A stretch of 35,128 bases of DNA, from contig MU616831.1 of the NCBI GenBank assembly GCA_025201705.1, positions 1 to 35,128 on the forward strand, in the 5' to 3' direction. Below the pieces are notes generated by a model, which did not search any database, had not been told where the DNA came from, and saw only the letters and a program-made list of their open reading frames with translations. Positions 1 through 12,100 of this stretch are shown in pieces. The first letter of the stretch is position 1. Each line of letters begins with the position of its first letter. This DNA comes from Dissophora ornata (Eukaryota > Mortierellomycota > Mortierellomycetes > Mortierellales > Mortierellaceae). Position numbers and translations under genes: made by a program.

Positions 1-200
1 TTTTGTCGAATGTTGCACACTTCTATCGACCCAACAGATCCTGTACCACTTGTCGCACTCGTTTGTTTTTGACTACGTGCATGTAATATGAAGAGCATAA
101 ATGAACCGACGATGGCGATGAACAGCCAATTGATGCACTTTTTGTATCTCTGTTACCGAAAACAGCGGTGTCTCATGTCGCTCCTCTTCGCGCATCCACG
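1..200. other. left-edge stretch, no assignable gene
   Basis: No complete gene is visible here. The frame used by the first DIP2 exon stays open leftward to about position 105. A plausible acceptor (ending AACAG at 165) lies just before it, so an upstream exon of the DIP2-like gene could end here or lie outside the window. Confidence 0.4.
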
Positions 201-3200
201 ATGCCACCGCCTCATGGGTCTGTACCAACTCACAGCGGCAATCTTTTCCCCACAAGCACGCGCCAGCCAATCGCATGTCACATCAATCCATACTCCCAGC
301 AGCACCCACATCCATTGCTTCCTTACCATACTCATTTCCAGCGAGCAAATCCCCTTGCAAGTACGACCACTGTATTTTTTTATTTCCCTTTTTCCGTTTT
401 CCTGGACATCTTCATGAACCTAACCCTTTTCTCTTTTCCTCCCCTTCAACTATTTTTTTTTCCCGCATCCTCTCCAACACGGGGTGGGTATAACTTTTGC
501 CCAGCCCCAACCGACATACCCTGGCAACCTCAGTCGAGACCAACGGACATGTCAAGATCAAAGATCAATGTCGCAGAGTTGGGAGGCAGACAAATGTTGC
601 CCCTTGAGCCTCGTCCAATTCTAGCCCCTACGCTCGATGATTCCACAATGACGCCCATGGCGCAATTCTCCAGCATCGTTGAAATCCTTCGTTTTCGAGG
701 GATGTTCGAGCCCGATGCGACCGCATTTACAGTGGTGGACAACAATAACATCACTAACAAGGGAAGAAAGAACAGTGGGCCACCATCGCCAGTATCATCA
801 TCGCCATTGCCATCGCCATTGTCACCACCACCGTCACCCTTATCATCATCATCGTCATCGTCGACATCGTCGTCGTCCTGGACATGGGACAGGCTGCTAG
901 GGCGGGCAGAGAAGATCTGTCGAGCGATCTTGAGCAAGACACCGTTACGTCGCGGCGCACGGGTCGCGCTCGTTTACCGCAAATCAGAGATATTGGATTT
1001 CATGGCTGCGTTTTATGGATGCATGATGGCTGGGATGACCGCAGTGCCGATCAACGTGATTGAGGAGTTTGCAGAAATGACCTATATTCTAGGTCATACA
1101 CAGACAGAGCTGGCATTGACGACAGAGTATAACTACAAGGCCCTGACCAGGGATTTGGGCGCACATAGGGGAAGAAGATCATCAACAACATCAACGACGA
1201 CGGCGACAACAACATCAGAGATGGACTGGCCAGAGGGTGTGACTTGGTGGAAGACAGATACGCTGGGGGATAATTGGAGGCTGAAAATTAGAAAGGATAG
1301 TACGGGCTCAGCTTCAAGTTCGGGTTCGGGTTCGGGTCCAGAGATAGTGGTGTTGCCTGATTTAGCGTATATTGAGTTCACAAAATCCCCCAATGGCGAG
1401 CTCAAGGGTGTCGCGGTTAGTCATCGGACAATCCTATCGCAATGCCATACCATCAAGCATGCATTAGGATCTAACCCGAAGAGAGGCAGGAGAAGAAACT
1501 CTACAGCATCGGTGGACACCATCGGTAGTAGTAATAATCAAAGGAACAGGATTTCGACATCATTGCCATTAGGACTCAGCGTCGGGTCTAGAACAGCTTC
1601 AACCCCCAAAAGTACAGCTGTGCCAGAGGGTACATCGAAAGATGTCGTCATGAGCTGGCTAGAACCCCGACAACAGGTGGGCTTAATTCTAGGAGGGTTG
1701 TTAGGCGTCTATCGCGGTAGCCATACCGTATTTGCTCATGGTGGCATCACAGAGACGCCGGGATTATGGGAGGCCTGTGCGCAACGGTACCAAGTGACTA
1801 TGGCTATTGGAGAATACGAGGGCGTCCGAGAGCTGATTCAGGGTCACAGGAAGCAGCAAGAAAGTCAGCCGCCCTATCTACTCTCATCATTGGATACATT
1901 CTTGATCAACACGGTCGTAGTCCAGCCAAAGCTAGACTGGCGGTTCGCAAACGAATTCCTGACTCCGATGGGTGTTGCCATGGCTGAAGAAGTGGTCGTG
2001 CCGTTTTGCAGCTTATCGGAACATGGTGGCATGATCCTGAGTATGCGAGACCATTTGAAGTTCCCTCGAGGCGCCGATTTGATTGATTTCGGATTCGAGT
2101 ATGATGTGCCTCGGGCATCAGAGACAGGAAGAATGAGATCGCAACCACGACGACGACCTCGAGGACACTCTACCAGCTCGAATGCGATCTGTCATTACTT
2201 GCTTGATCGAAAGGCATTGAAGAACAATATCATCGAAGTCGTTGCTACAGGCAATGAAGCGATTCAGAGAAAAGCAGAGTGTGGATTCATACTAGTTGGG
2301 GCGTTTGGATATGCCACACCCCGAGGTAATCACCAATGACTACGACGCGTCTTTAGCTTTGGCTTTTGGAGGGTGATTTGCTATTGTTGAAAATTTACTG
2401 AAACCGATTTCTGTGATTTGGGCGAATGCGTCTCCACAATAGCGACATTGGCTATCGTCGATCCAGAGACAACAGCACTGTGCCAGCCAAACAGAGTTGG
2501 AGAGATCTGGATCGATTCACCATCAGTAGCGTTCGGATTTTGGGAGTTGCCTAAGCACTCCCAGTCTATTTTCCATGCTCTACCTCTGATCGTACCCGTT
2601 GACACCATGGTCCCAGAGGCCTACGATCCAGTGCCGGCTGGATTCCTTAGGACAGGACTTTTGGGCGGACTAATTGAAGGCCGGGTGGTTATTTTTGGAC
2701 TCCATGAAGACCGGATTCAGCAGGCGGTTTCTCCAGATCTGGGCACGGTGGGGGTGCGCGGCATTGCGCAGTATGCTTGCCATTATTCAACAGACCTTGC
2801 AAAGACGATCATGGATCGCATTATCGGTTTCAACGCTTGGTAAGCACACCATTCAAAACACGTTTTTACACACCAGGCACTCTAGATTATGGTGTTGACT
2901 AACTCGAGTTGTCTTTTTTTTATCTCAATAGCGTTGCGTTCGAGATGCTCATCAACAACGAGCGTCTGCCTGTCATTTGCGCCGAGTCCCCAAAGCACCA
3001 CCGGTCAGATCTGGTCAAACTCGCTGCGTTTGCTAAACAGGCAATGGAGGATTACCACGACTTGCGCCCATACTGCATCGCAATTGCTCCACCAGGAACC
3101 TTACCGCGCGCTTTCAAGAACGGCAAACGTATTGTCCATCAGATTCTTTGTCGCAAAATGCTCGAATCTGGACGGTTGACTCTCTCACATCTCTGGACAT

Positions 3201-6200
3201 CTGTTGATGACACCGTATTTAATCTCGCGATTGGAGACGATACGCAGGGAGGTATCTGGGGGCTAGATGCACTTGCGATCCGCGATGCTGCTCTGCCAGC
3301 ACATGCACGCACGATCCAGTTCTCTAGCAGTAAATACCCTCTCGAAGTTTTCGACGGAGTGACCAAAACCAACCTCTCTCAATTTTCCAGTCTTGCAGAG
3401 CTACTAGTCTGGCGTACTATCATGAATGCAGAAGAAGTTGCATTCTTAGGATCGGACCATCATCATCAAAGCAGTAGCGGAAGCAGCAAGAGGGACAGTG
3501 CCAAGCCCCTCACGTTCCGGAAATTCGGCATGAAGGTCGTCAGTATTGCAAACTATATCGAAAAGAAAGGCGGCTTCAAAGCTGGGGATAAAGTCGTGTT
3601 GTTGTTCCCCAACGGGGTCGAGTTTGCGGCGACTGTATATGCAACTTGGTTTTTGGGACTAGTTCCTATCCCCATCGTGGTCCCGGATCCGTCAAGGCTA
3701 CATGAGGATGTAATGATGCTGATGGGTCTGCTATCAGAGTTAAGGTTGTCGCATTTGATTGGAAATTCTCTCACGGAGGAGATAATGAAACAAAGGACGA
3801 CCATGATTCATATCAAGGCCTTTATCGGCGCAAGGCAGGATATAGTTGTTCCCACGGTCTTTAATGTCTCCAAAGCTCCCAAAGCAGGCAAGGCTCTAGG
3901 AAAGGAGTCTGGTTACTCGTCACCACCAAGGGCATCTTTGACGAGGACGGCACCTGCGGTGGTATATGTACATTACTCGACAGATATGAGGCGTACGCTG
4001 GTTAAAGTCAGCCATGGGTCGTTGCTTGCACAGTGTAGAGCTCAAAAGGTGCAGTATCGACTCAAGAGTAGGAAGCCGATCATTTCATGCTGGAAGACAT
4101 TCTCAGGAATAGGGTTACTCCAGAGTTGTGCGTTGGGTGTGTATGCAGGGGCACCAACGGTTCAAATCCGGTACACTGATTTCTTGGCCACACCGCAGAT
4201 CTACTTTGAGGCAATCGAGCGGCATGGGGGTAAGGATACGATCGTGATTTTTTGTGGACGAAGCAGATAGTTGATGGATTACAATTCTGACGGCCCGCTT
4301 TGTATTTGTTTCTGCCCCACCGACTACCAGCTAGAGATGCCTTGGTGGATTATTCTATGCTCGAGCAAGTTCTCGCAGCTCAGGATCCTCATGCACCACC
4401 AACTAATTTTGCAGCGATGCGCAATTTCCTCATCAACGCTGAGGGACGACCTCGCACAGAAGTACACCGAGCTCTTGAACGACGACTATGTCGCCCATCT
4501 TCCAAGAGTTCTTCGACTGGAGCAGGAGGAGGAGGAGGCGGTTTTCAAATGGATAGGACGCAGATATGCTCCATGTTTGGACATATGACCAATCCTTTGG
4601 TGACGACGCGATCGTACATGAATGTTGAGCCTGTGCGGTTACACCTGTCACTCAAGAGTCTGAGACGAGGCATTGTTGAGGTTACGACCGAGAAAGATGA
4701 TCCAACAGGCATCTGGGTCGAAGACAGCGGCATCGTATGTATTATTTCTTACAGAAGCTTGTTAGGGTTGACAGTATGTTTATGGTCACAGTTTGCTCAT
4801 TGCTACATTTTTCTGCTCTGCAACTAGCCCGCGTGCGGAACAACGGTGACAATCGTGAATCCCGAGACACGCGAAATCTGTCTTTCCAGTGAAATTGGTG
4901 AGATCTGGGTCTCGTCCGAGTCCAACGTCCAGGCCTACACAGGAGCCATCTCACCACTCATCGTCGAGGCTGATCCCGATTCCATGTCCTCTCTCATGGA
5001 AATCAACGCCGCCCGGTTCAGTGCCACGATCGCAGCAGGCGACAACAGTTATAATAACAGTGAAAGTGCCAGAAGTAGTCCTAACTGCAGCTTCAGCAGT
5101 ATAGAAGATCATGTCAGCAGGAATGGATCCGCTATGAGATATGTGCGGACAGGAGAGGTTGGGTTCCTGTGGAACTATGCTGATGAGAACTTTAATGGCG
5201 GAAGAGCGACTAGCCTGTTGTTTGTGTTGGGGCCGATTGCGGAGACGTTTGAGGTGAATGGACTGATGCACTTCCCGGCGGATATCGAAGCCACGATTGA
5301 GAGGGCTCACCCCAACATTGCGCCCAGCGGCAGGTAAAAAAAAAAATTGTCCCTTGTGGAGAGAAAACGGTATGGCGGTAAAATAAATGATGGATGGCTG
5401 ATAGCTTGCGAATTCTTATTTTATCTAGCATTGTCTTCCAGGCAGATCAGGCGGTAGTCTGTGTGATCCAGGCACGACAGACCGATACCTCGACAGTCAA
5501 CTTGGTCCTATCGGTGATGCATGCGGTAGTTGAAAAACATCAGTTCATGCCGGACGTTATTGCGGTTGTAGGTGACGGTGTCCTGGCCAAAAATCAGTAT
5601 GGCGAGAAGCAGCGCGGCAAAATGCTCTCACTCTTCATGGGCGCGAAAATGTAAGCAAATCGCACCATCGCAAAATATTGATTGTTTGAATATTTAAGTT
5701 GATACGTAAAACTTACACGACTATCTGTCTCGTATAGGCCACTGCTGTTCATTCACTATCCCCGCGGGTGTCTGCCGCAGTCGATGCCAGATCAGACGCC
5801 CGAGGGGGATAAGCAGCAGGCCTTGTCTCGAAAGCCCTCTCGATCGCCTGAGAGGTCGCCTACTACGCCGATCACCTCTAGTCGTCCTATTTCTTCATGT
5901 TCATGCACCTCCTCGTCTTCTCTGTCGTCTTTGAGCTCTGCGAAGGGTATTCTGGCAGAAGCGGAGACCGGTGCAGGTGATGAAGGATCAAGTAAAAAGA
6001 ATTCAGGATCCAGGTCGAACCGCTCTTCGATCTCCATGTCTGGATCGATGTTGTCTGTACACTCAGTCCGTTCCTTTGTAGGATCCATGTTTCAGCATAA
6101 CAAGGGGGACGACAGATGTAACAGTAACAGTAGCGTCAGCATCAACAGCGCTAGTCTGACGAGCTTCAAGGGGATGCAAAGCTCAAGATCCGAGTCTGGG

Positions 6201-6455
6201 CTGACAACTCTATCAGCGTCTCCATTCCCGGTTGGTTCTTCGTCAAAGTTGAACTCTGCTCCTCTGCCACTACCATCAATTGATACAACGCCGGCCAGAA
6301 GGACGAGAAGTGTCAGTAATCAGGGCGCCGAGTCGAGACCGTTGTCGGCATGCTCTACGAAAAGCGCCGAGGCGTCTGTCGTTGGCAGGAGGGTGATGAT
6401 TATCACTCCCCTTGGACCACTGACCCCCATCAGCCCCTACGACAACCGTTTGTAA
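201..6455 (+). CDS. DIP2/Cmr2-like protein with tandem FAAL-like adenylation domains
   Basis: Proposed exons are 201-360, 505-2325, 2443-2839, 2932-4229, 4331-4734, 4828-5333, 5429-5650 and 5738-6455 (1841 aa, in frame). Two AMP-binding, fatty-acyl-AMP-ligase-like domains lie at about residues 105-770 and 940-1610. Each carries the family core: IVDPET...VGEIWIDSPS in the first, TIVNPETREIC...GEIWVSS in the second. The usual Thr/Ser/Gly-rich phosphate loop is degenerate in both (FTKSPNGELKGVAVSH; HYSTDMRRTLVKVSH), as I recall for fungal DIP2 proteins. A Ser/Pro-rich insert (about 770-880) interrupts domain 1. A Ser-rich tail of about 220 residues follows domain 2. In yeast, Dip2/Cmr2 controls selected diacylglycerols and their conversion to triacylglycerol; the same role here is inference. 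The start is uncertain: ATG 201, ATG 549 or an upstream exon. The 361-504 intron is 144 nt, so retaining it would keep the frame. Confidence 0.88.
770..880 (+). repeat. Ser/Pro-coding low-complexity insert in the first adenylation domain
   Basis: Repeated CATCATCG- and CACCATCG-like trinucleotides encode alternating SPLPSPLSPPPSPL and a run of serines between the first strands of the domain and the WDRLLGRAEKI helix. The insert probably forms a surface loop. Its antisense reads as poly-Asp, which explains the acidic open frame on the minus strand. Confidence 0.8.
5784..6452 (+). other. Ser-rich disordered C-terminal tail of the DIP2-like protein
   Basis: About 220 residues follow the last recognisable adenylation-domain segment (FIHYPRGCLPQSMPDQ). 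The tail is dominated by Ser with Arg/Lys, including many RxxS-like and SP sites (SRKPSRSPERSP, RRTRSVSNQ, TPLGPLTPISP). Animal DIP2 ends at about the domain boundary, so this is an added region. Phosphoregulation is inferred from composition only. Confidence 0.75.
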
Positions 6456-6967
6456 ATAACACATGCATGTTTATACACAATAACTATGGAACAAAAAAAA
6501 TCGGGCCCATCATCGCTGCGCCTCTGTTCTTTTTTTTTTTTTTTTGTGTGTGGTCTTGCGCCTTCGAGGCCAGAGTTCTCGACTTCATTGGCTCCCAAAC
6601 AAATTTTCGTTGTCGTGCTCACAGTTACAAACGCGCTTTTCCGGAATACCAGCTGTACGATGGGTTTTGTGCACAGAGTTGCCGCAAGTTTTCGAACCCC
6701 TTGAGTTTGTTATGCGTTGCGTGTGAACTGAAAAAACGTACGAGAAACACTCACTGCCCTATCCTGCTGTTGCCCTGCTGGGCCAGTCGCAAGAAGCAGG
6801 AATCATGCGCGAATTGTTTGTTATTTTTTTTTTTATGAAAAAGAAGATAAAAAAGTGCTATTTCGTTCGTTCTACTCCCTTCTTTTTCTTCTCTTTCTTT
6901 CTTTATCACATCTTCCTCACCTTCTCACCCTTTCCCCTCACCCACCCCCCCCTACCCTTATTTGATC
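6456..6967. other. intergenic region and leader between DIP2-like and RRM genes
   Basis: This is noncoding, T-rich sequence including a run of about 18 T near 6529-6546. It should hold the 3' UTR of the DIP2-like gene and the promoter of the RRM gene. The open frames here are low-complexity Phe-rich translations of T tracts. Confidence 0.6.
6870..6967 (+). promoter_or_regulatory. CT-rich leader just before the RRM start codon
   Basis: An almost uninterrupted pyrimidine tract (TTCTTTTTCTTCTC..., then CACCCACCCCCCC) runs up to the putative AT|G. Such CT-rich stretches are typical immediately upstream of the start of highly expressed fungal genes. The very biased codon use of the following gene agrees with strong expression. 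Confidence 0.5.
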
Positions 6968-8316
6968 ATGTAAGAAACTTAGATAGATTTTGTTTGGCCG
7001 CTACTGCTGCTGCTCTTTCTTTCTTTTTTATATTTTATTTCCCATTGTTTTGTTTTTGGTCCGTTATGCACGTGCGTTACCCGACACTTTTCCCCCTTTT
7101 TCGAATAATAAGAGTGCGAGAAAACAAAAAAAAAATCAGATCAAACTTGTTCAGCTCATCGAGATGATGAAGAAGAGAGATGAGAGGATGAGAAAAACGA
7201 TGAGGAGAGAGGAAAAAAGAAGTTGCAATATCTAAATAAATGAGCTCCAGTTTTGTCTCAGAACTACGTTCGATATTTCAGAATTGACACTCAGTGAGCG
7301 TGTGAACTGCCGCCGAGCAATGTGTGCGAAGGTTGAAGGTATCGAGGATGTTGAGGATGTTGAGGATGATGTAGATAGAGATGTTGGAGGTGGCGGAAGG
7401 AAGGAGGGAAGGACGCGTATGCAGCAGCATTGAGCAAAACGTGTTATTCTCCTGCCATGTTGTGTTCCTGGTGGATTGTCTTCACAGTCGTTTTTGTCGC
7501 CCAACTGTCGTTCAAAAAAAAAAAAAAAAAAAAAAAGTTGCGATTGCGCACGGATGATTGGTTCAGCCCCTCCCTTCGTATCGAATCATATTTTCCTATC
7601 CTGAACCATGTCCTCCACCTTACTCCGTGTCCCTTTGTTGATCTCCACCGATGTTCCTTACCTTGTTCTTGTGAATTTGACCATGCTTAAAAGTCCTGCG
7701 TGATGCGATGAACTAAGCGTTCCATTTGCATGTATATTCTAGGTCCAAGTTGTTTGTCGGCGGTTTGTCCTGGGGTACTACTGACGAGTCCCTCAGCGAC
7801 GGTTTCAAGAAGTTTGGTAACGTCATCGAGGCCACTGTTGTCAAGGACCGCGAAACTGGTAAGAGAGTAGACTGTTTTCCTGCCATTTAATCATCTCGCC
7901 TTGAATATCTACATACTAATGTATCGCTATCCTCCATGTAGGTCGTTCCCGTGGTTTCGGTTTCGTCACCTACGCTGATGAGGCCTCTGCTGAAGATGCC
8001 ATCCAGAACTTGAACAACACCCCCTTCGAGGGCCGTGAGATCAAGGTCGATCGTGCTTCTGAACGCTCCAGCGGCGGCGGCTCCCGTGGCGGTTACCGTG
8101 GCGGTTACAACAACAACAACAATGCTCCCCGCTACAACAACAACAACCAGGGCGGCTATGGAGGAGGTACGTACTTTGATATGCCCTCAGCAGTTGCTCT
8201 ATGTTGAATATTCTCGCTGTTTATAAGATGCTCATCCTTTATCTCTGATTGCTGATGACATAGGTTACCAGCAGGGCCAGCAGGGTCGCTCCGATGGTGA
8301 CTGGAGCCGCCAGTAA
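6968..8316 (+). CDS. glycine-rich RNA-binding protein with a single RRM
   Basis: Proposed coding exons are 6968-6969 (AT), 7743-7858, 7942-8166 and 8264-8316 (131 aa, in frame). The RRM spans about residues 3-78, with RNP2 as KLFVGGL and RNP1 as RSRGFGFV. A Gly/Asn/Arg/Gln tail follows with [12 protein letters not shown] repeats and ends SDGDWSRQ. This is the architecture of plant GRP7 and animal CIRBP/RBM3 proteins, which bind RNA and modulate splicing, stability or translation under stress. The second coding exon begins with G-TCC-AAG after TTCTAG, so the initiator must come from upstream. The best donor is AT|GTAAGA at 6970, which makes ATG-TCC-AAG. Codons are strongly C-ending, which suggests high expression. 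The RRM exons are firm; the first exon is inferred. Confidence 0.85.
6970..7742 (+). other. 773-nt intron that splits the RRM gene's start codon
   Basis: The donor GTAAGA follows AT. A branch-like GAACTAAGC at about 7709 precedes the acceptor TTCTAG. The intron is about eight times longer than its neighbours and contains a run of 22 A (about 7516-7537) and a purine-rich GATGTTGAGGATG-type repeat around 7340-7385. It has no convincing coding potential. Confidence 0.55.
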
Positions 8317-8598
8317 ACACAATGACATGCCCCATCTTTGAGAAACGGCGTGCCGACGGGAATCTTATTTATTTCAGCAACCATCAATCCTCCGAAGAGC
8401 TATTTGTATCAGAAAACCCAGCAGATCTTCTCCCATGTATTTGTACTTTTTAATTGCTTCTTCTCTTCCTTTTTTTGCGTATCGTATCCTCAAGTGTCCC
8501 CATTCAAAAGTTTCGCAGAAAACCTCTCCTTGTACATATTAATCGTGTCCTAGCTCCCAGTTCCTAAAGACAAAAAGAAGAAGAAATGAGCGAAAAAA

Positions 8599-8604
8599 AA
8601 TAAA
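8599..8604 (+). promoter_or_regulatory. AATAAA-like poly(A) signal of the RRM gene
   Basis: AATAAA lies in an A-rich stretch about 285 nt after the RRM stop codon. Confidence 0.45.
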
Positions 8605-8920
8605 ATCTAAGAAAGACTCTCCCAACAATCGGATTGCAGCTGACAATTGTTGCTTGGGAACATCACGCATGAATAACATTGTGCAACGAGTGCACATCTA
8701 GATTTCGTCTACTCCTCCAGCATTTTCCTGTCGAGCGAGCTGAGATTGCATGGCTCAAAGGCTGCGAACAAGTCGGGATGCTCCCTGAAACAGGGGTAGG
8801 CAGGACGTTTTGAATTGTCTCCCCGATGTCTATCTGCTCTGATGCATGATATTTTAACAGTTCAGCCCCATTGACACAATTGACGCTGCAATGTTGCACA
8901 CAAACTGAACCTATTTGCTT

Positions 8921-8953
8921 AGTTCTTCCCGCTTGTAGAGTTCTTCCCGCTTG
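8921..8953 (+). repeat. 15-bp duplication in the channel gene promoter
   Basis: AGTTCTTCCCGCTTG occurs at 8921-8935 and again at 8939-8953, separated by 3 nt, about 220 bp upstream of the channel ATG. It is a possible regulatory duplication. Confidence 0.85.
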
Positions 8954-9067
8954 CTCAACGAACAAATATGATCGCTCTGCGACGATTTCACTCTTCTTTC
9001 TTCTTTCTTTCTCTTCGCCTGTATCCTCCGTCTTTCTTCATCCACCGCCGCCCTCTACTTTCTTCGA

Positions 9068-9093
9068 AACCTCCTTCCTAAACCTCCTTCCTA
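9068..9093 (+). repeat. 13-bp tandem duplication in the channel gene leader
   Basis: AACCTCCTTCCTA is repeated head to tail at 9068-9080 and 9081-9093, within the pyrimidine-rich leader less than 100 bp before the channel ATG. Confidence 0.85.
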
Positions 9094-9162
9094 AACTTCC
9101 ATTCGGCTGAAGACTTTAGTTAGCATCATTTTAGTTTTTCACAAACAGTATCATATCAACAA

Positions 9163-12100
9163 ATGTCAAGCGAGTGTATTGTGGAGATCCCTGAGGGCAC
9201 GAATCGCTCCCGCACTGATATCCCTAACCCAAGAAGCCAAGATGTCTCGAATACAGACAGCCTCTCCCATCTAGAGAAAAGTCCCATCAAAATCAACGAT
9301 CAGTCCCCCCAGATTCGCGACCTTCAAGCTGGAAAAGAATCCAGCGATCGGAGCTCATATAAACGTGCACCTAGTAAGTTAGAGAAGGCCAGGAGGACTT
9401 TGGTGAGCAACTCAAGGCTGCTAATGCGCGCTAACGACGATTAATGATTGAATCATGTACGTTAATAGGCGCGAAATGGTACTTCAAGGAAGACCCAGAA
9501 AAGTACTCCAGGAACGAATATGTCTTCAGTTGCACATCAGAGTAAGTGAGGCGGATGGAAGTGTCAAATGAGTCAGATATCCGGATGTTGACTTCTAACA
9601 GCGCAACCTGGCCATTTACTCCATTCCGCGATGCAGACATCAACCACCAGTGAAAACCCCAGCAGCCAACAGATTCACTCGCGTATGTTTTGTGCAAAAA
9701 CCAATGCGAGTTTCGAACTATTTCTCTGGAGTAGGCTATGGACTTATGATATTTCGTTTGGCTACTTCAGTGTATTAGAAGACCTGATGATACCCAAAAG
9801 ATCAAGTCAGGCGTTTTCAACATCGTTCTCGGGATTTCCATTGCTAATTTGAACCTGGATTACATTGAATCAATTTCCTTCAATTTTGGACCGGACATAC
9901 CCTATTACAGTGACCCTCTTGAGGTACCATTCGCCGTGCGAAGGAAATGATGCGTCCTTGGATCGTAGCACATGACCCTTCAGTTAATACCTACTAACAT
10001 TTCCTATTATTTAGGTCATCACGGCTGATGAACTCAGGAGACTATGTACGTAACAGTCGTGACAAATGGCGCAAGCAAAGAGCTAGAGGGTTATTCGCTT
10101 ACCAGCAGTCTTTTTTTTTTGCACTTCACAGCCGCAACTTCCGGTTCCCGAGAGTCGAGATGGGGTCTCCACCGACAATTCGATGAAACCAAATCTTTCA
10201 TGAAGTCCTTCGCCGTCGATATGGAGATCAGAAAATCGCTCTCTGCACCTCCCAAACTGGATCTAGGCTTTGTTGAATTGTTTTACGTAGAACTTCACGA
10301 ATTCCGCGTTGATACCTTTCAAAATGGTAAGAAACGTGTTACTTTTGCGCACAAATCTCAGTAATAGCTACTGAAAGGTCATTACGGTTCACATAGATCC
10401 ACCTCTCCAGTTACATCAGCCCTTCCTATGGTCTATAAATGTTGGTCAGAAGGGGGAATCAGCAGGAATCCATACTCCTATCCAGTCAACAAGAATTATT
10501 CATTGCGCTGTTTCAGGAAATGGCAATTACGTCTCCACATTGTCGGTCAATGGTAAAGATCTTCAACTGGATGTTTGGGACCTGGAACTCGACTCCGCCA
10601 CAGCGGTCGCCATTTCAGGAAAGACGGCTACAATCAGAAGCATGGATGGTGTTATCGAGAATCGGTCGCCTTTCTCCTCAAGGTCTTGTGCCCAATATCG
10701 GATAACCTTGCGACAGCCCGTGCTCACTGCTTTTACCTTCGTCCCGATCACGATTTCCACCTCATGGGATGCTTCAAAGATCGCCCTGATTGCCGAGTCT
10801 AAACAGTTGATGGAGGAGACTTTCAGAGTTTTCACCCACAAAACCTCGCCGTCACCTCCAGATAAGGCCACGGCAGAATCTCCCGCCTCTCTGATCCCCG
10901 TAGAAAACGATCAGCTTTTTAAGGAACCCAGTGTCCTTTGTGGGTATGGCAAGTTTCATATCACGGCCACTGAAGATCGAGATGCAGAGGATGAGCTCTT
11001 TATTGCTTGTAATGGGATGTCAGTCGACATTTACCGCGTTCAGGGGCGGTGGAGTCGAATTCGTACCATTGAACTTTCCCCTAGCGATTCAATACCCGAT
11101 CCCAGGCGACTGATCGAAGGACTGCGTGCCAGATACTTTGCCTGGTCCGATAAAACGGACGTCGTGTCGGTCTGTGATCTGGAATCGGGATTACTTGTCT
11201 GTTGCATGACGCTTCACAATGGCTCCGTCAAGTTCTCAGATGACGGATCTTTGATGGCACTTCGTCAGGCGGGCGATATAGTCAGTACCCGCTGGACAGA
11301 GTGTGGTACACTACTGAACAGTACAGATGTCTCTCGAATACTTCATCCAACTTTTCTCCAAGGCAACGCCCAGATCATCATACCCCTGGTTGCTCCAGAT
11401 GAAGAATACGGACGAGGCCAAATAGGAATGTTGATGGACACGACAAGCGTGTCTACCGTGGACAGAATTTCAGTGCCCGCTCGATGCTTTGAACAGCAAT
11501 TTCTTACCGCGGGTGCACGACGACAGTTCCTTTATTCAGTGCATGGATCGAAACTGGATTGCACGAATATCAAACAACATGTGATTCAGCCTTACCTTCA
11601 ACCAAGATATGCGTGCGACAACTACTGCTTCGATGAATTGTCCAAGTTGCCACGCGTGGATATTTTGTCGACAGCTGAATGCGCTGGCACCTTTATCTCA
11701 TCGTCTGGACTGAAGTTCACAGTCGAGTTTCGCACTGCAAGGACCAAAAACTGGAGAAATGGGATTGAACTCCAATGTCTCGTGGTATGGATTTCAGACA
11801 GCGCAGGCCAGCTTCGAGAAGCGGTCAGCATTCCCCCGGCAGAGATCGGGAATATTGCAGGCAACTGGCTTGAGTACAGGGCGTATTTCGATGCGGTGAA
11901 TCAACAAATGATCGTGTATTCGAACCTCTATGTCATGGTATGGGCCCTGCCGATAACCTTGGACGGGGATTTCGAGCTGCTTCTGACATGGTGGACCCAG
12001 ACCGCTCCTTTCCAGACCACAGACAGGGTTGATTGGTGTTGGTCCGAGTTAGCGCGGTGTAGTCATCAGCAGCTATACCTTAAAGTGTGTAATGTGGACG

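Larger units (their letters stand above)
8317..9162. other. intergenic region between RRM and channel genes
   Basis: It holds the RRM 3' UTR, then the promoter and CT-rich leader of the channel gene (about 8990-9110). Two short tandem duplications are annotated separately. No supported coding sequence is visible. Confidence 0.6.

Noticed and set aside
530..937. Minus-strand open frame with a long Asp run
   Set aside because: It is antisense to the Ser/Pro repeat of the DIP2-like gene; the Asp run is just the complement of TCATCG codons.
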